This document shows, one piece after another, positions 1 through 8,088 of a DNA stretch of 64,000 nucleotides. The stretch lies in assembly GCA_965197545.1 (NCBI GenBank), contig CBDANJ010000007.1, positions 620,001 to 684,000 of the forward strand, written 5' to 3'. The notes under the pieces are model-generated. The model was not told the origin of the DNA, made no database searches, and saw only the letters and a list, made by a program, of their open reading frames with translations. A program made the position numbers and the translations under genes. The first letter of the stretch is position 1, and each line of letters starts with the position of its first letter. The DNA comes from CATOSP01 sp965197545 (GTDB lineage: Bacteria > Chloroflexota > Dehalococcoidia > Lucifugimonadales > UBA3495).

Positions 1-199
1 CGGCCAGATAGGATAAGGTGGAGAGGGGGTGGTAATAAGGCTTGTCTTCCAGCCGTTCCCTGATGTACCCGGTGTTGAAAAGGTGGTCCATCACCCAGAG
101 GGAGTCGTAGCCCAAATCCTCGGCCATCGGACCCAGGTCCAACACTTGCTGAGGGTCGGCTACTCCCCAGTTGTTAGGTATGGTAATTCCGAACTTCAT
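1..199 (-). CDS. LLM-class flavin-dependent oxidoreductase, N-terminal part
   Basis: The gene runs off the left edge of the window; only the first 66 codons are seen. The protein begins MKFGITIPNNWGVADPQQ and continues with LGPMAEDLGYDSLWVMDHLF. That is the first beta strand and the 'E-lxGYDSLWxxDH' motif typical of luciferase-like monooxygenases that use FMN or F420. A GGAGG lies 4 nt before the ATG. It is the last visible member of a minus-strand run with ribH upstream, which supplies the flavin precursor pathway. The substrate cannot be told. Confidence 0.85.
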   Translation of the reverse strand, partial: MKFGITIPNNWGVADPQQVLDLGPMAEDLGYDSLWVMDHLFNTGYIRERLEDKPYYHPLSTLSYLA

Positions 200-214
200 C
201 TCCGCCTCCGGGGA

Positions 215-688
215 CTAGCCCGTGTTGATCGCCTGCACGAGGCGGGCCGTTTCTATGGCCGCAGCCGCGGCGTTGCTGCCAAGGTTTCCCGACTTTCCGC
301 CGGCGCGGTTGATGGCCTGGTCCATGTTCTCAGTGGTGAGCACTCCGAAAATGGTCGGGACGCCAGTCTCCAGCCCCACGCGTCCAATTCCGCTGGAAGC
401 CTGTCCCGCGACCATGTCATAGTGGCTGGTCTCGCCGCGGATCACCGCACCGAGACAAATAACCGAATCGAAACGACCAGACTCGGCGAAGGTCTTGGCC
501 ACCACCGGCAGCTCGAAGGAGCCTGGGACCCAGGCCACGCTGACGTCTGAGTCATTGACTCCGTAGCGCTCCAAGGTGTCCAGCGCCCCGGAGAGGAGTT
601 GGCGCGTTACCACTTCGTTGAATCGGGCGACCACCACGGCGACTCTGAGGCCGTGGCCGTTGAGTTCTCCCTTTAGCTCATTGGGCAA
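215..688 (-). CDS. ribH: 6,7-dimethyl-8-ribityllumazine synthase
   Basis: Catalyses the penultimate step of riboflavin synthesis, joining a ribityl-amino-pyrimidine with dihydroxybutanone phosphate. The family motifs are present: VAVVVARFNEVVTRQLLSGA, WVPGSFELPVVAKTFA, ICLGAVIRGETSHYD and FGVLTTENMDQAINRAGG. I chose the TTG at 688 because AGGAGA sits 8 nt upstream and the resulting 157 residues match the usual length. A longer frame from 847 would overlap the next gene and has no homology there. It lies 76 bp after the disulfide oxidoreductase gene and 15 bp before the flavin oxidoreductase gene. Confidence 0.95.
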   Translation of the reverse strand: MPNELKGELNGHGLRVAVVVARFNEVVTRQLLSGALDTLERYGVNDSDVSVAWVPGSFELPVVAKTFAESGRFDSVICLGAVIRGETSHYDMVAGQASSGIGRVGLETGVPTIFGVLTTENMDQAINRAGGKSGNLGSNAAAAAIETARLVQAINTG

Positions 689-764
689 GACGGATTCTCC
701 TGGCCGAGTTTCTGTTAGGTGAAATATTGGGTTGGTTGCGGGCTGGGTCCCAGAGTGGGTGAGA

Positions 765-1466
765 CTAGCTTTCGGGTCCCGTGTCGGCCCGCACTCCGGA
801 CTGCAAGACTCTTTCCAGCAGCTCGCTTTCGCTAACCACGCCGGCAAACCGAATGTTTTCGTTGATCACGGTGAGAGGTACTGACCGCACTCCATACGTC
901 TGCCCCAGATTCGGGAATTCCTGGACTTCCACCACGTCGGCGGAGACAAGCGGGTTCTCCAGGGCCATCGCATGGGCGATCCGTCCCAATGCCGGGCAGT
1001 ACGGGCAACTGGGTGTCACGAATACCTGGATATGTACAGCCTGGTTGATCTGACGCAGTTTCCTTCGAGTGTCCGTATTAAGGGGGCTGACCCCTCGGGA
1101 GATAGTCTTGATGTCTTCTATGATGGTCGCCATCTCGTAGCCCAGGGGTGCGCCGTAAAACTTGAGCCGCGGCGAGCCGTCGGCGCTGAGGAGAATCGCC
1201 GGAATGCGGGCGATACCCTGCTCTTTGGCGACCTGGGAGTCGGCGTAGAAGTCCACGGTCTCGAAACCAATCTTTGGAGAGAGGCCCGCAACCTCTTCCA
1301 TAAGCTGTTCGGTTTGCGGGCAGTAACGGCATTCGCGGCCAGGAATGGCGATCACCGATGGTTTCTGGGTAAACACCTGGATGCGCACGGGGCCCTTCAG
1401 GTCCTTACGAAAGGTGCGCTTGAGCTGGGCTTTGTCCTGGTCTGAAATCAGGTTCTGCGGGGTCAT
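765..1466 (-). CDS. Two-domain glutaredoxin/thioredoxin-fold protein disulfide oxidoreductase
   Basis: The 233-residue protein has two thioredoxin folds in tandem, as in the PDO (protein disulfide oxidoreductase) family. The first carries GRECRYCPQ near residue 45. The second carries TPSCPYCPAL near residue 155, followed by the cis-proline segment RSVPLTVIN and FAGVVSESEL. Both active sites keep CxxC. The start is the ATG at 1466, with GGAG 8 nt upstream; an in-frame start at 1526 lacks a ribosome site. Likely a cytosolic thiol-disulfide exchange protein, perhaps a substrate of a thioredoxin reductase encoded elsewhere. Confidence 0.85.
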   Translation of the reverse strand: MTPQNLISDQDKAQLKRTFRKDLKGPVRIQVFTQKPSVIAIPGRECRYCPQTEQLMEEVAGLSPKIGFETVDFYADSQVAKEQGIARIPAILLSADGSPRLKFYGAPLGYEMATIIEDIKTISRGVSPLNTDTRRKLRQINQAVHIQVFVTPSCPYCPALGRIAHAMALENPLVSADVVEVQEFPNLGQTYGVRSVPLTVINENIRFAGVVSESELLERVLQSGVRADTGPES

Positions 1467-1617
1467 GCGCCAGGCTCCAGACGTGATGACGTTTGTTGGG
1501 TGAGCGATGGATGTTAGGTCCGGCAACTCAGGAAGGCTGGATTCAAGACCAGGGGGGTGGGAAACCCTCTCCCTAGGGCGGGCCGGGACGCCTACAGTTT
1601 ACACGGGATGGTAGGGG

Positions 1618-2229
1618 TTATCCACCCTCGTCCAGCTTGCCACGGATGGTGAACATACGCTGGAAAAGCGTGAAGCACGAGACCGCCGCAATGAGGAGGA
1701 GGACCCAGAAGATCTGGTCGATGAGCAGACCGACGCCCAGGAGCACGACCCGCTCGGGCCGGGTCATGAGGCCGGAACGGATGAAGACTCCAAGTCCCTC
1801 GCCGCGGGCTCGGAGGTAGCTGACCCCCTGGGAGAAGATCAGGGCCAGCAGTAAGACGGTGATGAACAAGAGCAATTGCCGGTCTCCGAGTCCCGCCCGG
1901 AGGGCGTAGATGCCCAGGCCGACAAAAAGAGCAGCCTCTCCAAGACGGTCGAACACCGAGTCAAGCAACGCGCCGAATGAGCTGGTCTTGCCGGTGAGCC
2001 GCGCCAGGGCCCCATCGAAAAGGTCCAGGGCCCCGCCCAACAGGAACACCACCCCGCCCAGGAGCAGCAAGTTGGCCCCGACCAGGTACGCGGAAACGAC
2101 GCAAACGGCGAAGCCAAGGAGGGTAATGGAATTGGGAGTAAACTTCAGAGCATGGAGAAAGCGCGCTCCCGGAATCTCGACGTACCGGAGGACCGCGCCT
2201 CTAAACTGTTCTCGTCCAGGTATTCCCAT
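1618..2229 (-). CDS. CDP-alcohol phosphatidyltransferase, likely phosphatidylinositol (phosphate) synthase
   Basis: Integral membrane enzyme of 203 residues with about six hydrophobic segments. It keeps the full signature DLFDGALAR...FGALLDSVFDR, that is D-x2-DG-x2-AR-x8-G-x3-D-x3-D, which binds the metal and the CDP-diacylglycerol. The family includes PgsA and phosphatidylinositol phosphate synthases. The neighbours point to the inositol branch: its start overlaps by 29 bp a PimA-like mannosyltransferase, and a remnant of inositol-phosphate synthase precedes that. The substrate assignment is inferred from context, not from a diagnostic residue. Confidence 0.85.
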   Translation of the reverse strand: MGIPGREQFRGAVLRYVEIPGARFLHALKFTPNSITLLGFAVCVVSAYLVGANLLLLGGVVFLLGGALDLFDGALARLTGKTSSFGALLDSVFDRLGEAALFVGLGIYALRAGLGDRQLLLFITVLLLALIFSQGVSYLRARGEGLGVFIRSGLMTRPERVVLLGVGLLIDQIFWVLLLIAAVSCFTLFQRMFTIRGKLDEGG

Positions 2230-3343
2230 TGGTTGACCCCAAGCAGTCGAGGTAAAACTCTTCGACCTGTCCGGCTACCCGCTCCCAGCGATACTGTTCG
2301 ACATCCTCCCGCCCCCTGACTCCCATGGACTCAGCTAGGTCTGGGTCGTCGATCAACCGTGCCAGCGACGCCGCCAGCGCCTCGGAGTCTTTCCGGGGGA
2401 ACAGCAACCCCTGCCGTCCGTGGTCTACAATCGCGTTGTATCCCTCGATGTCCGAGGCCACAACTGGCTTGCCGGAGGCCATGGCTTCCAGCAACACGTA
2501 GCCGAAGCTCTCCGATCCGGTGGCGGGAGAGCAACAGATGTCCGCAGTGGCGTAATATCTGGGTAGGTCGTCATCGGACACTCTGCCCGCGAATACCACG
2601 TCCTGCAACGCCCTGGAGCTAAGTATCTGATGAGAGTCCCGGTCCAGGTTGCCGGGACCAACCACGATGAGACGCACGTTTGGCCGGTCCCATTTGAGTC
2701 GGGCGAACGCTTCCAGCAGGTATTTGAGCCCCTTGCGCCGCTCGAGGCGGCCTACGAAGAGAATGTTCGTCTTCCCGTCCTGGTACTCGGGCCAAGGTTC
2801 AGGGTCCTTGGCGAACCGGTCCACGTCGATGCCGTTGGGGATTATCTTGTAGTCTCCGGGAAAGACGCCGCTCACATACCGGCGGGCGGCGGGAGAAACC
2901 GCGATTCCGCCGTGTAGTCTCTGGTGCCAGCGTTTGATTAACGGCTGGCTAAAACGGTAGAGGTGCTGTCGTTTGTAGGAGGCGTGGAAAGTTCCGATGT
3001 TGACCGCCTTGGAAAACTCCAGCACACATAGCGGAAGGATCGGGGCCATGGGCTCATGCAGATGTACGATGTCAAAGGCTTCGTCCCTGAGCAGTGCCCG
3101 CACCTTGGGGTAAAGCCACCAGGAGAGGGAGACCCGGGCTATGGAACCTCCGCTGGGCAACGGGACCGATCTTCCCAGGTGGACGAACGTCTCGTCGTCC
3201 TCGCGTTCTCGGGAGGGGGAGTGAGGGGCCAGCACGCGAACATCGTGGCCGGTCCGTGTTAGCTCGCGGCTCAACTGGGTAACGTGGGCCGTCACCCCGC
3301 CCGGCCAGGTGAAGTCATAGGGTGACACCATCGCGATTTTCAA
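2201..3343 (-). CDS. GT4 glycosyltransferase, PimA-like phosphatidylinositol mannosyltransferase
   Basis: The 380-residue protein has the two-domain GT-B fold of family GT4. Near the N-terminus is MVSPYDFTWPGGVTAHV, with the GG loop that contacts the nucleotide sugar. The middle has VNIGTFHASYKR and NGIDVDRF. The C-terminal donor site is GSESFGYVLLEAMASGKPVVASDIEG, the E-x7-E motif. These are hallmarks of actinobacterial PimA, which adds mannose to phosphatidylinositol. The start is TTG at 3343 with GGAGAG 6 nt upstream. The gene overlaps the phosphatidyltransferase, so the two are probably translated together. Confidence 0.88.
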   Translation of the reverse strand: MKIAMVSPYDFTWPGGVTAHVTQLSRELTRTGHDVRVLAPHSPSREREDDETFVHLGRSVPLPSGGSIARVSLSWWLYPKVRALLRDEAFDIVHLHEPMAPILPLCVLEFSKAVNIGTFHASYKRQHLYRFSQPLIKRWHQRLHGGIAVSPAARRYVSGVFPGDYKIIPNGIDVDRFAKDPEPWPEYQDGKTNILFVGRLERRKGLKYLLEAFARLKWDRPNVRLIVVGPGNLDRDSHQILSSRALQDVVFAGRVSDDDLPRYYATADICCSPATGSESFGYVLLEAMASGKPVVASDIEGYNAIVDHGRQGLLFPRKDSEALAASLARLIDDPDLAESMGVRGREDVEQYRWERVAGQVEEFYLDCLGSTNGNTWTRTV

Positions 3344-3358
3344 GCAGTCTCTCCGACT

Positions 3359-3691
3359 CTATGTACTGGAAAGGATGCCTCGGCTGCCCGATTCGCCGTA
3401 GGTGATAAACGGCTCGGCCGATTCTCGGGCAACATCGCCGATGTACTGAGTGTGTCGAGACTGTATAGAGTAAGCGCTGGGTCCCATGAGCGCTCCGCAA
3501 ATGCCACGGTCCAAGCCCAGCTTGGCGCGCCTCACCGCATCCACCACGACACCGGCCGAGTTGAGGCAATTCCAGACTTCCAGTTTGGCCTCCAGGCTTT
3601 TTGGCGCTCCGCTGTAGGGGTCAACTCCAACCGGGTCTAGCGCCGCTTCAGTTACCGAAATTAAAGACCATGCCCGGCGGGACCGGTGATT
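3359..3691 (-). pseudogene. Remnant of inositol-1-phosphate synthase (C-terminal end)
   Basis: In one minus-strand frame, open from the stop at 3692-3694 to the TAG at 3359, the translation includes LEAKLEVWNCLNSAGVVVDA, then VRRAKLGLDRGICGALMGPSAY and, near the end, DVARESAEPFITYGE. This matches the C-terminal region of archaeal/bacterial-type Ino1 (consensus roughly 'LEVxDSPNSAGVVxDAxRxAKLAxDRGxxGxLxxPSAYxxKSPPxQ'). Key positions have drifted: DSPNSAG is CLNSAG and the KSPP segment is QSRHT. There is no N-terminal two thirds, no Rossmann motif and no convincing start. It ends 15 bp before the mannosyltransferase gene, so it was probably the first gene of an inositol-lipid operon. Confidence 0.75.
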
Positions 3692-3853
3692 TCAACCTTG
3701 ATTCTCCCCACTGCTATAGTTCCTGTCTGGGCTTGGTCCCACGCTCCGCAGTGGTGGTGGGGCGGCTGAATTGTAGCAAGTTACCATAACCGCTACAAGT
3801 GTTCGGTTCCCGGGTTTAGACCGAAACGTTAGTGGTCGCGCCGATGTTCGGGC

Positions 3854-4534
3854 CTATGGGTTAAAGAATCGGAAGATAGCCGTCCGGTCATCGTGCCTGG
3901 ACCGCCTACCCAACTGCTCCGGCACCTGGCCTTCGTTGATGCGGGCTTCCACGAGGGCATTGACCCTCTCGGCCGCTTCGTCCGGGGTTGCCGCCGCCCG
4001 CACCATGTCCGCCAGCTCCGAGGCCATCACATTATCGGTGACTCCGTCGGTGGCAAGCACCAATCGGCTACCGGGCTCGATATCGAACTCGGTCCGGACC
4101 AGGTTGGGCTTACCCTGGCTCGACCCGATCGCTTTGGCGACTCCCACATGTAGGAACCCCCCTACTCTACCAGTAAGCTGTTCGGCCGAGTCGGGTCCCA
4201 CCAGGAATATCGGACTGTCCCCGGCGCCCAGGACGTGGAGCTTACCGTCCAGGTAAAGGGCGACGGAAACCGTGGTAAGCAGGAAACGCCCCCCTCCAAC
4301 CTGGTAGAACTCCTCGTTCAGCTCTTCCAGGACCTGGGCCACATCGTCCGGGGAGGTCAGTGACGCCGCGCTCAGGGCTTCAACGACGGACTGACTCGCC
4401 TCTTCACCGCCGTGACCCGTGACCCCGTCCATGACCCCGTCAAGAAAGGAATCATTGCCCAGGTCCCGAATTAGAAAGCTGTCTTCGCCGTGGGCTGAGT
4501 TGTCTTGAAATGACGCTACATTGCTTCCGAGCAT
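3854..4534 (-). CDS. PP2C-family protein serine/threonine phosphatase
   Basis: The 226-residue protein keeps the metal-binding set of PPM/PP2C phosphatases: GEDSF near residue 17, DGVTGHGGEEAS near 36, LVLATDGVTDNV near 158 and a terminal HDDRTAIFRF. There is no membrane segment or sensor domain, so it should act in the cytosol. It lies 111 bp after a kinase-like gene on the same strand, the usual layout of a bacterial kinase and its opposing phosphatase. The N-terminus is somewhat short for the family, but all acidic metal ligands appear to be there. Confidence 0.85.
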   Translation of the reverse strand: MLGSNVASFQDNSAHGEDSFLIRDLGNDSFLDGVMDGVTGHGGEEASQSVVEALSAASLTSPDDVAQVLEELNEEFYQVGGGRFLLTTVSVALYLDGKLHVLGAGDSPIFLVGPDSAEQLTGRVGGFLHVGVAKAIGSSQGKPNLVRTEFDIEPGSRLVLATDGVTDNVMASELADMVRAAATPDEAAERVNALVEARINEGQVPEQLGRRSRHDDRTAIFRFFNP

Positions 4535-4645
4535 ATCCGCCGGTCCTCACAGTTGCTCAGTACTTTGGGGGTTACCGTTTGGTGTTTCGCATTGTTGTTT
4601 GCCATTAGAACCTCTGTCTCGTCCGATGCTGGGTTGCGGGTTGAA

Positions 4646-5668
4646 TCATGGGCTCAGTCCCGCCAATTCGGTGTCGGCATCGAACAAGAATCGCTTCCAA
4701 TAATCGCCTCTGAGCATGTCCAGGGCTTCGGTCCAGGCTTGAATCGCCTGGGTGCCAAAGGGGAGTTGTTGGTTGCGTGCCGCCACCGTGTGCAAATAGT
4801 GGTTTAGGTCATGGCGAAAGCCCGAAAGGTCTGAGTATGCTTTCTCCTTGAGCTTGTCAATCACGGTCTGGGCAGCGTCGCTCACAGGACCCTCGGCCCC
4901 GCTGTAGCTTAGCGACATTGCATCGAGTTCTTGCTGGAAATTGACCACGGGGCGCTGCCCGTAGGGGTCCCGGTAACCACCCGCCTGGTCCGGAGGCCTC
5001 TGCGCAGTGGTGTAGAACTTCAGGATCTCCAGGTATGAGTCGAACACGTCGCGGACGGGGCCTCCCCTGGGGCTGGGAGCCCCCTCCACTGGCGCCAGGT
5101 CCGCACAGTCAATGATGGTCAGCCGCCCCGAACCCGGTTGGTAGAAGAGGTTCTGGGGCCGCATGTCGAAGAGCACATAGCCTGCGGCGAGGAACGCCTC
5201 CTGAGCGTCAAGCAACTGCCGGTGAACCGGGAACGGGTCGTTCTGGTCTACCGGGTTCAACGGGTGCAGGGTAAACAGGTTTTGCCCGACGCCGGTGGGA
5301 ACACGCTGGATCCGCGCCCTCATATCCCCAACCATGAGGGGAATCCCAATAGCCCGTTCCTCGACGATTACCCGGTACTCCTGGCCCAGGGCATCGCCGT
5401 AGATCTCGTCGTGGTTCGTGCGCTCGGAGTACCCGATTATTGGGGAAACCCCGGGGAGGCCACTAGGGAGTATTTGGAAGACCTCGAGCATCTGGTCGGT
5501 CCGGGTCTCCGTGCTGCCGTGCATCTGGCGACTGATCATCTGGGGAACAGGGCGTTTTAAGACAACCTGCGCACCAGTGTCCAGGTCAATCGCGGCGCGG
5601 ACTTCATAGTCCGCGCCGGACCCCAAGGGCCCTGTGATCTCGAATCGTTTGAGGTCCACTACTTCCAT
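4646..5668 (-). CDS. Atypical protein kinase-like protein
   Basis: A 340-residue protein with a divergent kinase fold. Visible elements are a glycine loop ITGPLGSGADYEVRAAID (residues ~11-28), a VVLKRP strand with the candidate ATP-binding lysine, a catalytic-loop equivalent LFDMRPQNLFY (aspartate and asparagine five apart, the HRD histidine replaced by phenylalanine), and IIDCADL in place of DFG. There are no transmembrane or PASTA repeats. The C-terminal ~100 residues are helical and unrecognised. Pairing with the adjacent PP2C phosphatase supports a signalling role. It could instead be a small-molecule kinase of the same fold. Confidence 0.7.
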   Translation of the reverse strand: MEVVDLKRFEITGPLGSGADYEVRAAIDLDTGAQVVLKRPVPQMISRQMHGSTETRTDQMLEVFQILPSGLPGVSPIIGYSERTNHDEIYGDALGQEYRVIVEERAIGIPLMVGDMRARIQRVPTGVGQNLFTLHPLNPVDQNDPFPVHRQLLDAQEAFLAAGYVLFDMRPQNLFYQPGSGRLTIIDCADLAPVEGAPSPRGGPVRDVFDSYLEILKFYTTAQRPPDQAGGYRDPYGQRPVVNFQQELDAMSLSYSGAEGPVSDAAQTVIDKLKEKAYSDLSGFRHDLNHYLHTVAARNQQLPFGTQAIQAWTEALDMLRGDYWKRFLFDADTELAGLSP

Positions 5669-5786
5669 ATTTGCGCCGTTCGTCCGAAATCAGGAGGATG
5701 GTACATTCTGCCTCTGGATAATGCAACCGGAGGCCGCAGCGTCTTTTGCGGCGAGTGTTTGGTCTGCGGGATACCGATGCTCACGC

Positions 5787-6716
5787 TCAGGTACTCCCTG
5801 GTGACCGGTATCCCAGGCTGATCCATTCGTCCCTGGGCCATGTCGTTTCCAGAGTCAGGTCAAGGCCGGTAAGGGTTTCCTCCACGCCTGCCTGTTGCTC
5901 GATCATGATCCCCGAAGCAATCAACATGCCGCCGGGCTTCAATGTTGGGGCGATGAACGGGGCCCTCTCTCCCACTGCCCGGGCCGATATGTTGGCTACG
6001 ACGAGGTCAAATTGGCCTTCTCCGGCCAGCGGATGAGGCACCGTGCCCTGGGTCAGACTCACCTGTCGTTGCACCCGGGTGCGGCGGAAGTTTTGGCGTG
6101 CCGCCCGTACTGCCTGGGGGTCTATATCGAGCGCGACCACTTTTGATGCCCCGAGGTGGACCGCTGCGATGGACAGGATACCGGAACCTGTCCCCAGGTC
6201 GAGCACGGTCATCCCTGGCGTCACCAGGTCTTCTAACGCCTCGAGGCAGGTATGTGTCGTTGGATGGTACCCGGTGCCGAACGCCATGCCGGGGTCCAAT
6301 TCAACGACTATCTCCTCTCCGGAGCGAACGTAGTCGATCCAAGTTGGTTTGATGACCAACCGGGAACCAACCTTCAGCAAATCGAAGTGGCTGCGCCATT
6401 GGGTTTGCCAGTCCTCCATCTCGGGTACAGGGGTGATGGTCAGATCTTCTAAAGGCTCGAGTAGTCCCACGAGCTTGAGCCCGACTTCGATTCGGGCCAA
6501 TCGCTGACGGGATGTATGCTGAAGGTAGGTGCGCAGCATCACCCGCTCAACGCCGTCCCACTCCCGGTCGGGGTCCTCACCCGTCCAAGCTTCTTTGGCC
6601 TCTTCGGTTTCCCCGTCCTTCTCCATGGAGAGCCCGTGCCCGTACCGGCTGAACAGGTAGGACACAGGTTCCACGTACTCGTAAGGGACGCGGATACTAA
6701 GTTCCTGCCAGGCCAT
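5787..6716 (-). CDS. prmA: Ribosomal protein L11 methyltransferase
   Basis: SAM-dependent trimethylation of ribosomal protein L11. The N-terminal substrate domain begins MAWQELSIRVPYEYVEPVSY. The catalytic domain has DPGMAFGTGYHPTTHTCLEA, the SAM motif VLDLGTGSGILSIAAVHLGA, VALDIDPQAVRAA and the catalytic-loop motif LVVANISARA (family NxxA). The length of 309 residues is normal. I chose the ATG at 6716, behind GGGAGGAG, over an upstream TTG. It follows dnaJ on the same strand, a frequent gene order in bacteria, but a terminator lies between them. Confidence 0.93.
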   Translation of the reverse strand: MAWQELSIRVPYEYVEPVSYLFSRYGHGLSMEKDGETEEAKEAWTGEDPDREWDGVERVMLRTYLQHTSRQRLARIEVGLKLVGLLEPLEDLTITPVPEMEDWQTQWRSHFDLLKVGSRLVIKPTWIDYVRSGEEIVVELDPGMAFGTGYHPTTHTCLEALEDLVTPGMTVLDLGTGSGILSIAAVHLGASKVVALDIDPQAVRAARQNFRRTRVQRQVSLTQGTVPHPLAGEGQFDLVVANISARAVGERAPFIAPTLKPGGMLIASGIMIEQQAGVEETLTGLDLTLETTWPRDEWISLGYRSPGST

Positions 6717-6729
6717 TTCTCCTCCCGAC

Positions 6730-6760
6730 AAAAAACCCGGGCGGCATTGCGGCCCGGGTC
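6730..6760 (-). terminator. Rho-independent terminator after dnaJ
   Basis: Read on the minus strand: a GACCCGGGC arm, an 8-nt loop, a GCCCGGG arm, then TTTTTT. It lies 67 bp after the dnaJ stop and 14 bp before the prmA start. prmA is therefore either expressed by read-through or has its own promoter. Confidence 0.85.
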
Positions 6761-6826
6761 AAGCGGCCATTCCAGACCAGGTTTGGTCAACCCAACAAGT
6801 GGCGCGGACCGCCGGGGAATCCGTGA

Positions 6827-7975
6827 CTAGCCGAATGCGCCCTTTATCCGCTCGAACAGGCCCTTGTCATGGCCATCATCGTCCCGGCCTTCCTCTCCGG
6901 CGTCGTCAGCCGAACCGAAGGAACGGGCCAACTCTTCCAGCAGCCCCCGTTGATGAGAGTTCAGGTCGTTGGGCACCTTTAGGTCGATCACAACCCGAAG
7001 GTCTCCCTTCCGGCCGCTATGCACGTCGGGAAGCCCCCTGCCTCTGAGCCGAAACACCGCGCCTGCGCCTGTTCCCTGCGGCACCGAAAGGACCTGGTCG
7101 GGGCCATCCAAAGTGGGCACCCTCCGCTTGGCTCCCAGGGCTGCTTCGGCGAGATTCACCGGGAGGGTGTAAACCAGGTCTATGCCGTCCCGATAGAACT
7201 CGTCGTGCTGCTTGACGTCGACGTAAACGTAGAGGTTGCCTGGGGGGCCACCCTCCTGACCCATGTCCCCTTCGCCGCTGAGCCTTACTTGCATACCGGA
7301 ATCGACCCCGGCGGGAATGGTGACCGCGATCTTGCGCTTGCGGCGTTCGGCTCCTGCGCCCTTGCAGTCTGAGCAGTAGGACTGGATGACGCTTCCGGAG
7401 CCGCGGCAGTCGGAGCATGGCGTGATTTGGGAGAACTGCCCGAAGACGCTCCGCTGAGACCGTCGGACCTGACCTGTTCCGCGGCAGGTGGAGCAGGAGT
7501 CCACCTGAGTTCCAGGTTCGTTACCCGCTCCGGAGCATTTGCGGCATTGTTCCAGGCGGGTGATTTCCACCTCGCGCTCGGAGCCAAAGAACGACTCTTC
7601 AAAGCTGAGTACCACCCGCTGTTGCAGGTCTGCCCCCCGTTGGGGTTGCCGCGTCCTCCGGCCGGAAGCATCGCTGAAGAAGGAGTCGAAGATATCCCCG
7701 AAACCGCCAAATACGTCGAAACCATCAAAGGGGCGGTCAAAGCCTCCGTTCGATCCCATCCCGGCATGACCGAATCGGTCGTACTGGGCCCTCTTCTTCT
7801 GGTCGGAAAGGACCTGGTAGGCTTCGTTGACCTCTTTGAACTTGTCCTCGGCGCCGGCGTTCTTGTTCCTATCCGGGTGGAATTCCATGGCCTTCTTGCG
7901 AAAGGCCTTTCTGATTTCTTCTTCGCTGTCGGTCCGGGATACGCCCAGCACCCGGTAGTAGTCCTGTTTCGCCAT
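6827..7975 (-). CDS. dnaJ: Chaperone DnaJ
   Basis: Full-length type I Hsp40 of 382 residues, co-chaperone of DnaK. The J domain (1-70) has the HPD motif in EFHPDRNKN. A Gly/Phe-rich linker follows (GFDRPFDGFDVFGGFGDIF). The zinc-finger region has four CxxCxGxG-type repeats: CRKCSGAG, CSTCRGTG, CSDCRGSG and CSDCKGAG. The substrate-binding C-terminal domains end in LFERIKGAFG. The gene is separate from hspR-grpE-dnaK, about 29 kb away, and has its own promoter at 8046-8074. Confidence 0.97.
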   Translation of the reverse strand: MAKQDYYRVLGVSRTDSEEEIRKAFRKKAMEFHPDRNKNAGAEDKFKEVNEAYQVLSDQKKRAQYDRFGHAGMGSNGGFDRPFDGFDVFGGFGDIFDSFFSDASGRRTRQPQRGADLQQRVVLSFEESFFGSEREVEITRLEQCRKCSGAGNEPGTQVDSCSTCRGTGQVRRSQRSVFGQFSQITPCSDCRGSGSVIQSYCSDCKGAGAERRKRKIAVTIPAGVDSGMQVRLSGEGDMGQEGGPPGNLYVYVDVKQHDEFYRDGIDLVYTLPVNLAEAALGAKRRVPTLDGPDQVLSVPQGTGAGAVFRLRGRGLPDVHSGRKGDLRVVIDLKVPNDLNSHQRGLLEELARSFGSADDAGEEGRDDDGHDKGLFERIKGAFG

Positions 7976-8045
7976 GTATTGTCACCTGTTGGGATAGTGC
8001 TGCGAGGTGGTGCGCCGGTACCGAAAACGACCATGTTTAAGTCAC

Positions 8046-8074
8046 ATTATAGGGCAGTGAGCAGGTCGCCTCAA
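8046..8074 (-). promoter_or_regulatory. Promoter of dnaJ
   Basis: On the minus strand TTGAGG and TATAAT are separated by exactly 17 bp, ending about 70 bp before the dnaJ start. This is a good match to a housekeeping sigma-70-type promoter. No HAIR or CIRCE element is seen beside it. Confidence 0.65.
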
Positions 8075-8088
8075 TAGGCTGCGAGCCG

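Noticed and set aside
215..847. Longer ribH start at 847
   Set aside because: It overlaps the disulfide oxidoreductase gene and adds 53 residues without homology; the TTG at 688 has a good ribosome site.
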